Positions 26,741 through 36,000 of a stretch of 37,685 bases of DNA are shown piece after piece. The notes under the pieces were generated by a model. That model searched no databases. It saw only the letters and a program-made list of their open reading frames with translations, and was not told where the DNA came from. A program made the translations under genes and the position numbers. The stretch comes from Hondaea fermentalgiana (lineage: Eukaryota > Sar > Bigyra > Thraustochytrida > Thraustochytriidae), in NCBI GenBank assembly GCA_014084085.1, contig NPFB01000049.1, forward strand, positions 302,006 through 339,690. The letters are read 5' to 3'. How positions within the stretch are numbered: the stretch's first letter is position 1; the number at the start of each line of letters is the position of its first letter.

Positions 26741-28249
26741 ATGGTGGCCGCGACGGAGATGGCGGAGAGGAGAGAGGCGCCGGACGTGGACGCGTTCTCG
26801 TTCTCCGCGAGCGGGTGGCTCATGCAGTGGCAGCTGGGCGTGGCGTACTCGCTGCAGAGGGTCGGCTTTGACGAGTGGGCCAAGACTCGCTATGTGGGGG
26901 CCTCCGGAGGGTCCGCCGTGTCGGCGACGATGGCCCTCGGAGTTGACGCCAAGCTCATCTCAGACTTTATGGTCAGGTGCCTCGCAGACTACCACAAGAA
27001 CCCCGCGCGGAACATGTTCAAAATGCGAGAGTACGCAAAGGAGTGCGTCCGGAGGTGCATGGACGAGTCCACGCACACACACGAAGCCCTTCGCTCCGGC
27101 CGTCTCAACGTGCAGATTAGCCTGCTCCCGGCCGTCCGGGGTGTTGTTGTGAATCAATTCGACAGTGCCGACCATTATCTCAAGTGCATCATGGCCAGCT
27201 GCACCATGTCGCCTTTTGCCGGAATGCCCTTTCAGATGGAGTGCCGAGACCCAAATCTCAACGGCGCCTGGGTCTTTGACGGCGGCCTTACTGCCATCGT
27301 GCCCACTCTTGGGGACGACACAATCACTGTGTGCCCGTTGTACTTTATGGACGCTGACATCAAGCCTTCGCGATTCATTCCATTGCACTGGGGCGTCTTT
27401 CCGCCATCCATGCAGGATTTCATCGAGCTTTTCTGGCTTGGCGCTCATGATGGTATGGCCTGGCTCCACCAACACGGCCATGCCAAGCTCGCCAGCGACC
27501 CGCGAGACATGGTCCAGTACCTGCAACGGCAGCAGTCCTTTTCGAGAAAGGAGTGGCGCATAAAGCCCATGCAGCGTCGCGCCAAGGTCTCCTCGCGTAG
27601 TTCTTTTGACGTGCCGCGACCCGGACAGCAAGGACATGGGGATGTCCTGGAAATCATTGAGCTCGGAGAACAGCAGCAGCGCCACCACGGCATGCTCGCT
27701 CGCGATCGCTCCGGAAGCTGGTCAAGCTTTGACAGCGCCGACACAAGCGCGTCTTTGGTGTCCACAGAAAGTGCGCGTGTACAGCGCGTTCTTCTGCAAG
27801 ATGCTGCCAAAGCGGGTGAGCCCATGTCGTGGCCACGCGAGTCCGTCTCGCGCGTCGGCGACTCGGTCATCATGGCTGCAGCCTCGACCTGCGTTAAGCC
27901 GCTTGCGCTTGGTATTGTGTATACGGAGCTCTGGTCACGCGCTGCCGTCTCCGCTGCCAACGCGGCTGTTGCCCATGTAGAGTCGAAGCGACGAGCAAGC
28001 AAGCCGTCAAAGGGCGGCTGGCTCTCCTTGCGTCGCTGGGTCCACGAGGACATGCTCGGTTCGGCTGCCGAGAGTTGGGAGTCCGCGACTTCGTACGTGA
28101 GCGCTGCCGCAAACCCTGCGGCCTTGCTCGCGCATGTGCCCCTTGTTGGGTCAAGAATTATTAAAGAAGAGGACGCCAAGGCAGCCAACAGGAAGATTGA
28201 GCAGCACTCGTACTCGTACCGATTGCTTTCTCGTGCGTCGCTCATCTAG
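26741..28249 (+). CDS. Patatin-like phospholipase/lipase domain protein
   Basis: This 502-residue protein has a patatin domain at about 18-250. Patatins are lipid acyl hydrolases with a Ser-Asp dyad. The nucleophile elbow GASGG has S55, and the catalytic Asp is D180 in FDGG. An N-terminal SASGWLMQWQLG segment sits where the Gly-rich oxyanion-hole loop normally lies, but the usual GGG/GCG run is degenerate. The layout resembles the adiponutrin/ATGL (PNPLA) branch, whose members act on triacylglycerol or phospholipid at lipid droplets and the ER. The second half (about 250-502) is Ser- and Gln-rich, ends in a charged, Arg-containing segment, and is unrecognised. The ATG at 26741 (context GCGATGG) is chosen; the frame runs 17 codons upstream to a TTG. 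No signal peptide is seen. Substrate cannot be told from the sequence. Confidence 0.82.
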   Translation: MVAATEMAERREAPDVDAFSFSASGWLMQWQLGVAYSLQRVGFDEWAKTRYVGASGGSAVSATMALGVDAKLISDFMVRCLADYHKNPARNMFKMREYAKECVRRCMDESTHTHEALRSGRLNVQISLLPAVRGVVVNQFDSADHYLKCIMASCTMSPFAGMPFQMECRDPNLNGAWVFDGGLTAIVPTLGDDTITVCPLYFMDADIKPSRFIPLHWGVFPPSMQDFIELFWLGAHDGMAWLHQHGHAKLASDPRDMVQYLQRQQSFSRKEWRIKPMQRRAKVSSRSSFDVPRPGQQGHGDVLEIIELGEQQQRHHGMLARDRSGSWSSFDSADTSASLVSTESARVQRVLLQDAAKAGEPMSWPRESVSRVGDSVIMAAASTCVKPLALGIVYTELWSRAAVSAANAAVAHVESKRRASKPSKGGWLSLRRWVHEDMLGSAAESWESATSYVSAAANPAALLAHVPLVGSRIIKEEDAKAANRKIEQHSYSYRLLSRASLI

Positions 28250-28956
28250 AAAAAGAGAAAAGTGAGAAGATCTGTTCCATAATGCGACGTAGCCCGTCGA
28301 TGGAATCGGTAGCTTCATTTTTAGAAATTGGCGTTGTATCAAGGGCAGTGCGACGTGTTAAGCCAGGATAGCTGATTAAAAATACCTGACGTTTGAGGAG
28401 AGTTCTCCCCCTGTGGTGCCACCATTTGATGCCTCAGATTGATATTGATATAGAAAATATATGCTTGCTTGTTTGTTTGTTTGTTTGTTTGTTCGCTCCC
28501 TCCATCATTATCTTCAAAAACGAGAAAGGGGACGAGTGTGGCGCATCTGGGTCGAGAGAAGATCAAAAGGTTCGAGTGTTCTGCAAATTGACGCTTGCAG
28601 AGAAAACACCACCAACCCATAGTGGCATCAGATTTAAGAAGCGTCCTCGATAGCGGACTTCTATAAAGTGCTTCCTTTGCTTCGTTTCTTGCTGCGGACG
28701 CCACAAGAGGAAATACGGCGCCACGGCGCCATACGATAGTTGCTGCAGTGAAGGTAGAAAAAGAAAAGATCGTTTTCGAAATGGTATAAACGCTGTACCC
28801 GAAATGACACGCAAACACATTGACTTGCAAATCAGCAAGCAACATGCAACTTCGAGTCCAGCCAAGATGCGGGTGGTTCGTCACGGCAAATGAAAAGAAA
28901 ACACGAAAAAACACAGTGGAAAGTCGTCAACGCCCTTGTCCGCATCTGCCTTGCAT
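28250..28956. other. Convergent 3' intergenic region (patatin / pseudoprotease)
   Basis: These 707 AT-richer bases lie between convergent stops. They hold a GCTT/GTTT microsatellite and AT-rich stretches suited to 3' ends. A minus-strand AATAAA (28956-28961) overlaps the stop codon of the pseudoprotease gene. Short open frames here have no coding character. Confidence 0.4.
28463..28494. repeat. GCTT/GTTT tetranucleotide microsatellite
   Basis: Two TGCT-type units pass into about five GTTT units. A simple slippage repeat in the convergent intergenic region. Confidence 0.85.
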
Positions 28957-31274
28957 TTATTGCTGCTGGAAGCGAGGAAACCGCGCAGAAAGCTTGTTGA
29001 CAAAACCCAAGCCGGGCGGGGGACGACCTCCAGGTCGCGAAGGAAGCGGCGGAGGCGGGGCAGCGTTGATTCCGCTTCCGGGAGTGCCTCGGGGTGGAAG
29101 TCCGCGCCCTGCACCCATGACAGGCGGACCCGCTCCCAAAGGTGGCGGTGGCGGAGGCGCCATGTCGGAATCAAAGCTGTCAAACGTATTAAATCGTCGA
29201 AAGGTAGGCGGCGGCGGAACGGGTGCATCGTCGACCTTGGCTGTGTGCGGTGTCGAGCCTTGGAATGAGCCAACCTCGCTCGGCGTCGAGGCCGCGCTGC
29301 TAAAGTAACCCTTGAGATTGCCCATTCTCGTAGATGCTCGCGTGCCCCAGTCTTGAAGATACGATGGGACGTTGCCCATTCGCGCTGCGGGAGACGGAGA
29401 CGATGCCGGTGAGTGGGATTGCGGAGGATAGCCATTTGGCCCGCCCGGGGGATAACCTGCGTCGCCCGAGTAGGCCGTCATGGCTGTATCCGGGTTTGCC
29501 TTCTTGCGCTGTGATCGACGCCGCACCATATAGAGTGAAACGGTCAAGACGATTAGAGTCACGCCACCCAAGGCCCCAGCAATAATAATGATCAGAGACA
29601 TATCTGGCCCGTCACTGCCGGAACCATCGCCTTCTGAGTTGCCCGACGAAACCTGGGGCACTTCACTTGGCGCTGACGTCGGTGAGGGCGTCTCCACATC
29701 AATGTATTGAGCCCGACACATATTCTCCCGCCATGTGCACATTTGCTCGTGCCAGTCATCGTCGCTGCACGCCACGACGTCTTCTCCATATGTCATACAA
29801 ATCAGGTCATTCTGATAGAATTCGAGCGTCGTCGGGCGTTGCGTCGGCTGCATGGTAGGCTGCATCGTGGGCGCATTGGTGGGATATGCCGTTGGCTTGG
29901 GCGTTGGCGCCTTCGTCGGCTTAGGCGTAGGCTTGGGCGTCGGTTTCGGCGTTGGCTTGGGCGTCGGCGGATTTGTAGGGAAAGGGGTCGGTGATGCTGT
30001 GGGGAACTTGGTTGGACTTGCGGTGGGCAAATACTGAGGCTTGGAGCAGTAGACCACGCCCCACCTTTTCTTTTTGTTACTGCGATTGACGTTGTAGGTC
30101 GTCACACCAACGGTTGGGCACCAACGCATGTCTGGATCGTTGGCGCTGATGCCGGCGAGCTGGTCAACGCCAAAGGGCCGCGCCTCGAGAATTGTTGGAG
30201 GATAATCGAAATCAAGGACCTGATCTTGCCAACCTTTATACTGGAAGGGAAGCTCGCAGCCCTGAAGATCCGTCTCGTATCCTGGGTTTCCCTTGTAAAT
30301 GTAGCAGTCGAAAGGATTGTTGACGGTGGAGTAAAACGTGGGCGCAGGCGTTGATTTCAAGACCGTTGGTGACATCGTAGGCTCAGACGTTGGTTTCGGC
30401 GTGGGGACAGGCGTGGGCGCAGGCGTCGGTTCTGGCGTTGGTTTTAACGTCGGTTCTGGTGTCGGTGGTGTGGGCACCGCCACAGTGGGGTAAGGTGTTG
30501 GGGTTTCATCGTCGCTCTGTGCTGCGGACAGGACCCGAAGGCGCTTCGATAATGCCTGACCCGCCTCGAGGCCTTCTCGCTTGCGAAGAAGTTCACGAAC
30601 CTCTTCCATCGACCCGAGAATGTCTTTGCCAGAGACTGCCGCAATCCAGTTCGAATACAATCTCACCCGCGTAAACTCGAATGCACGAGATGCGTAAGGG
30701 TTTGGAGAAGGGTCTACAGCGACGCGTGAGGGACACGAGCGTGCAACGCCGACCTGGATAGCGTGCCCAGACTCGTCAATGTGGACGAGAGGGCTGCCGA
30801 TGATCTCCGCACAGGAACGCTGCGCCATATCGCCGCCCTCTGTGCATAACACACGTGCGTCCTCTGGGCACCCGCTTTTCACAAGGGTCTGGCTCGTGGC
30901 ATTGAAGGAAGTGGCCTGAAATAGGGCCGTGTTTGCTGACTCAATTTCCATGTCAAAGAGGTTGATTTGAACAGAGGTCGCTCCGCGAGCGGTTTGCATG
31001 GCCGACTGGAGCTCGACGAGCGCAATGTCATGCGCCTTATCATCGCCTCCATTCGCGTTGTACTCGGGGTGCACATGTGTTTTGGAAACGCGACGAACTA
31101 CAACTGCGTGGTTCCCATCGTCCTCGGTGGCGAGGTGCGCCTCGAGCGACTCGGCGTTGCCTACCACGCATTGCGCGGCCGTCAACACCCAATTCTCCGC
31201 CACGAGCGAGCCCTGGCAGACCGCGACGCCTGCTCCGTCGTCCCCGCGGTGCACCAAGCTCACTGCAGCCGCTG

Positions 31275-31308
<34 letters not shown>

Positions 31309-31434
31309 CGCCGAAGAAGCCGCGACCTGCACATCGCTCATGGCCACGTGCACCGCCGCCACCAGCAGCACGCTCGCGGTCCTCATGGCGCTCGCCAGCC
31401 GTGCGGGCCGGCCTCGTCTGCGCGTCTTGTCCAT
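28957..31434 (-). CDS. Single-pass surface protein with inactive trypsin-like domain, Pro-Thr stalks and polyproline tail
   Basis: This 825-residue type I membrane protein begins with a signal sequence (hydrophobic about 19-38) followed by a poly-Ala tract. The trypsin-fold (S1) domain spans about 57-267, but two triad residues are lost. The usual TAAHC is TAAQC (Q88), the Asp is kept in DIALVEL (D136), and GDSGGP is replaced by EIIGSP (210-215), so the nucleophile is gone. It should be a binding module, not a protease. Two Pro-Thr stalks (about 311-358 and 470-536) flank a Cys-containing module (about 375-463); another small Cys-rich module (about 538-575) precedes the membrane helix (613-637). 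The cytosolic tail (638-825) is Pro-rich with runs of up to seven Pro near 738-808, like profilin- or SH3-binding segments. The ATG at 31434 is chosen; upstream is only GTG, and M17 is an alternative start. Adhesion or surface sensing is inferred. Confidence 0.8.
31277..31308. repeat. GCA trinucleotide repeat (poly-Ala in the pseudoprotease)
   Basis: About ten GCA units, read on the minus strand as GCT codons, give the poly-Ala tract just after the signal peptide. Its length is probably variable between strains. Confidence 0.9.
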
Positions 31435-31504
31435 CCTCCTCGTCTGCCGGCGAACGCGGTTTGCTGGCACTGCACAAGGCCGACCTCCTGCGCCAAAGCT
31501 CGCT

Positions 31505-31530
31505 CGCGCGTGCGCGTGCGCGTGCGCGTG
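31505..31530. repeat. CGCGTG alternating purine-pyrimidine repeat
   Basis: About four GCGCGT units form a nearly perfect purine-pyrimidine alternation, 70 bases upstream of the pseudoprotease ATG. Such tracts can adopt Z-DNA; an effect on this promoter is only possible. Confidence 0.75.
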
Positions 31531-31660
31531 GTCGCGTGTTGTGTTTTTCAGACGGACGGCTCTAAGGAAGACAGCGGCCGATCGCTCGATGCCCGAGCCG
31601 GGCCTCCGATCTCTCCCTCAAGTGGTTCTGTTCTGCGCGAGGCCGCGCCTGCGGCTGCCG

Positions 31661-31687
31661 GCAGGCAGGCAGGCAGGCAGGCAGGTA
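31661..31687. repeat. GCAG tetranucleotide microsatellite
   Basis: Six GCAG units and a partial GTAG unit in the upstream flank of the pseudoprotease gene. Confidence 0.85.
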
Positions 31688-32604
31688 GGTATTCCGGCGG
31701 CGCTCGTGGTTTGCTCGCACGCACGCTCTCGAGGTGGCCACAAGCGGTGCAGGCTGCACGCTCGGTCACTCGCTCGCTCGCACGTGTTGGAGGATTGGTT
31801 TTTTTGCATTCTTGCTTCTCCCTCACTCACTCGCTCCTTGCTGCTTCCTGCCTGTTGTCTGTCTCTCTGGCCGCCAGCCGGCTGCGGTAGGGAGGCTGGG
31901 TAATAATCTGGGATACGTCTCTTTGCCCAGGCTCGGGAGGCGTTTCTCTTGCACCAGACACCGCAACACACCCACGGCTCTTTCCTCCATCGCCCCCTTG
32001 TTTTCCGGTCGAACTTCTGAATATTTCTTCTCAGATACCCCCTTTGCTCTCGAACAACTTCGGCGCACCTGGAGTCGGTGGCACGTGCTTATAGGGGTAC
32101 TATAAGTACTTTATCACTGTCTCTTTACACCGAGTCCAATAGCATGCGCACGCCGCCACGGGAGTGTTTCCGAGCCGCTCCCGGCTTCTCTATAGAATAG
32201 AATATTACGAAACATGCAGGATAGTATGGCGAGTGATCTCACGCATAGCACGGAACTGCACAGGAACCAAGCCAGAACTGCGCGTGCCGGCGGTCGAACT
32301 TCTCCGGCGTCCCTAAAAACAGAGCGAGAGGGCGCGTGCTCAGCGCTACTTCTGCTTCTACACTCGCTGCAGCCGCAGCTGGCTGCTGCCACTGCTCTAC
32401 CTCTCCGGAAGAAGACGACGCGACCTTTTCCTTCTCCGCCGTCTAGATGCGACGACCTCCGCGTCGGCCACCACCGCAGGCTGCTCGCGGCTGGCCTTGA
32501 CCTCCCTTGCCGCGCCTTGACTTGCCTCGCCTCGCTGGACCCACCGCGTCGTTATCGACCCCGCCGGAAAGGAACTTATAAGGCAGCGAGCGCAGCTTGT
32601 TGTG

Positions 32605-32630
32605 GCTTGCTTGCTTGCTTGCTTGCTTGC
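32605..32630. repeat. GCTT tetranucleotide microsatellite
   Basis: Six GCTT units in the same non-coding interval. Confidence 0.85.
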
Positions 32631-33075
32631 ACTTGTGTTGCAGTTGCGCGCTCGGCATTGTCGGCGCGCGCTTCCTGCCCGCGACGACTGCGAGCGGGCG
32701 ACCGACAAGGGCATCGACGCTTGCTCTTTCGCTCGCACTCGGCTGCCTGCGGTTGACTCGTGGAGGAGCAGAAACGTGAACCTCCGCGAGCGAGCGAGGG
32801 ACATGTGCTATGAGACGCGTGCGTGCTCGGCGATTTGTGGGTCACTACAACAGTAGGAAAGGAAGCCTACCTACTAGACGATGACGGGAAGGAGGAGGCG
32901 GCAAGACGAAGGGGGAGGAGGCTGCGATCCAGCTGCCTGAGGAAACCCAAGTCTCGGCCAGGAGCAGCAAGCAGCAGCTGCACTGCTGCAGCTGCAGCTG
33001 GCAGGGAGAGAGGCAGTCTGAGCAGAGACCACAGAAATGCCAGTGGTGGTTATACGTTTACATGAAATGAAATCA

Positions 33076-36000
33076 TCAGGCCGGAGGCTGCAGGAACCTG
33101 CGGTCGAGAGCGCGCAGCGAGGGAGAAAAGAACTCGAGCCCCTGCTCGATGTGGACCTCGAGCAGCGCGTCCGGCCCGCGAAGGAGCGGATCCAAGAGGA
33201 TGTTCAGATGCACAAGGTCCAGAATCGGATAAAATGCCGCAAAGAGCGCCTTGCGCGAAGTGCCCGGGTAATCGAGCACGTGCACGACGAGAGCTCGGGC
33301 GAGCGAGCGCTTAAAGTAGTCGTCCACGCAACCTTCCAGCGACATCCACGGGTGGTGGACTGCAGCAGCGTTGCCGTGGCCGAACATCCACAGACCCATG
33401 TGGGAGCGATGAACGAAGCGGTCTTGATGGAACGCGGGCACGCGCACAACCTCTCCACGTCGCAGCAGGGCCGGCAGGTCTTGCGCAAAGCTTCCCACCT
33501 GATCATTGGTGACGCCATCCTCACCTGCCTGCGCAATCATTTGCAAGAGCGTCTTTTGCTCCGTCGGCCTCTCGTTGGCCGCCTCGTCCCTCGCAAGGCC
33601 GAGAGGCTGGTCCTTGCCTTCGCCTTCGCCTTGATCTTGGCCGTTGCTTGGCGGATTTCGCCGATGCTCAAGCGCCACCGCAAACGCCTCCTCCGTATTG
33701 CGGAGCTCAGACACGGGGACACGAGGCGCACGTCGGCTCCGTTCCGATTCAACAAGTGGAGGGAGCTCAGTGCTTGCTGTTCCAGCGTCCTTGTAGTCCA
33801 ACGCAAGTTGTGCCTCGCCCAACGCCAGCATTGGCAGAATCCGCATCAAATCGACACCTTTGACGTCGCCGTCTAAAATTTCGCGCGTTGATTTTCCCGC
33901 TGCAACCTCGGCTCGTGGGGACCGCTCGAACTCGAACGCCGATGGTTGAATGCGCCGCGGACGCTGCATATCGGCGCCCACGCGTTTCAGCAATTTCCGA
34001 AAGGCTTCTCGATTGATGGCGCTGGCAAAGTACTGCGGCCACTTTGGCGTCGGATTTGCAGGGAGGCCATGCAAAAACCCACAAGCCATAAACTCCTCTA
34101 ATACAGTTGTCAAAAGGTCCCGCGATACATTTTGCAGCGGCGCGCAGAGTGCTTCAAAAGGTGCAGCGGATGCCCGCGTATGGTCCTGCCGCGCCAGCTG
34201 CACAAGGTGTAAAACAACAAGGTTGCGTAGGGCCCAAACTCGACCGTGTTGGTCGTTGGACGGAATATTGGCGCTCGCAATCTTGTACACATCGACTCTC
34301 TCTGGCGTGCCTTCGAGTGCAGCCCTCAACTTTTTCTGCGCCAATGCCGTCGAGGTTGCAGAAGGCTCTTCCTTGAGCACGGTGCGTGTGACGTCGCCCA
34401 TGTCGAGACTCGAAATGTACGCCTCGAACGCCGTCCTGGTCAAATCCGGTGGCCATGGCTCAACGCGCTCGCGCCGACGCTTGTGAGCGGCTCCAACAGG
34501 GCCTTCCAAAAGACCCGCGCTTCCAATGGGTCGCAAGGCAACGCTGTTTGCGCCGGCTCGGGACTTCTTGCGCCCTCCCTTGCGCTGACCCATGGCCCTC
34601 TTGCGCTTGCCTGAAGCCTTGGTCGACTTCGAGCTCGCGCCAGGCGGCCTATACACGGCCATACTAGCAAAAAGTGCCCAATTGACGGCGTGCCACATTT
34701 CATCCTCACTCGTCGTTTTCGCAGCGTGACGGCGCAAGGACCACCAGTACGCATCAACATCGGAGTTGCTCTGGAAATCGTACTCATTCTTCTTGAGCGC
34801 ACCAGACATGCTTAGACTCCATGTGCTGCTCTGATCCTCGCGCCCAGCTTCTTCTTTGCGCACGAGAGAAAGTTCGCGCAGCACGCGCAGAGCGCCTGCC
34901 GGCCAGCATTCAAGCAGTTCCGGGCGACCTGCTTCCTTGATCGTGACGCCGCGGAGCGCGGCTTCCACAGCTTTTTCGCACGTTTCCGCGGTCCAAGTCG
35001 GGCCGTGACCCGCACTTGCAATCGGCCGCTTTACGATGCGGAGATAGAGCACCACGGGCATGGCTTCGAAAGCTGCGCGCATGTCAATTGGGGCCTCCAC
35101 TGGGGCTTTGGCGCCGTACTTGTTACGACAGTACTTGAGCAATTCACCATGAAGGAGACGGGCACGAACCATGAGCCGCACGTCGAAAAAGTAGTTGAGA
35201 ACCCGTGTGGCATCCCCGTGCTCGAGTTTTGAGGCTTGCAAAAGCCCCATGAGCAAGTCTTTATCAAAATCTCCGCCTTCTGGGAAATTTGTAATATTCA
35301 GTACCGCAAGCGGAACGTCCTCGGTCTTAAATCTGGAAAAATTCCCGGACCTAAGCCTTGTCTGCGCAGCCAGTACGCGCGGGTCCAAGGCACCAGGTCC
35401 CCTAGGCCTATTCATGACCTTGTTCCTCGACTGCGTCTTCCTCCTCCTTCTCTTGCTGCTGCCGCTGCCAAGCATCGTCGTGGGGGTTCGCTCTTCGAGC
35501 GCCTTTTGGGCAGCAGCATCAAGCCTCGCAAAGACGTCCTCGCCCGTCTCTCCGATGCCCATCTCGCGCACATATCGAGCGAGGTACGAGAGATTTGGAA
35601 TACGGACGACTTGCGCAGCGGCCGCTGGCGCGTGTCGCGGCACATACTTGGCTCGATCCTGTGCGGCATCTTGCAGGACTTCTGGCCGAGGCACACGATC
35701 TGCACGATATACAATCTCGACAACGCGAACAGTCTTGTCCTTGCGCACCTCTTGCCATTTTCCAGACTCGGTTTTCGCGCCGCTCCCTTGACGCGCAGGA
35801 GAAGCCACGGGCCTCGAACCTGCTGTCTTCTCCTCTGTTGCTGTTGGCTCCTCCGCCGGCGGCAGCGGTGGTGATGATGGAGGAGATGATGTTGTCGACG
35901 GGTCTTTGCCGTACAAATGCTGCAACTGCGAGATATCGCCATCGGTGCGCCATTCCAAAGTACAAAGCTCGGGCGTGGCCTCGGGCCCAGGAGCGCCCTT

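Larger units (their letters stand above)
31435..33075. other. 1.6 kb intergenic region with microsatellites, no gene seen
   Basis: This is the 5' flank of the pseudoprotease gene and the 3' flank of the TFIIIC gene, both on the minus strand. It holds a CGCGTG run, a CAGG and a GCTT microsatellite, and CAGCTGCA-rich sequence near 32968-33002. Open frames are long only because of GC content; their translations are low-complexity. I looked for tRNA box B-like sequence next to the TFIIIC gene and found nothing convincing. Confidence 0.45.

Noticed and set aside
25999..26871. Open frames spanning the N gap
   Set aside because: They depend on undetermined bases and translate into low-complexity sequence.
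28840..28870. tRNA box-B-like sequence CTTCGAGTCC
   Set aside because: The flanking bases cannot form a T-arm stem and no acceptor or anticodon arm is visible upstream.
28957..31434. Active trypsin-like protease
   Set aside because: The His and Ser of the triad are replaced by Gln and Ile-type residues, so catalysis is not expected.
32214..32756. 180-residue open frame in the 31.4-33.1 kb interval
   Set aside because: Cys/Leu/Ala-rich translation crossing a GCTT microsatellite, no domain and no gene-like third-position bias.
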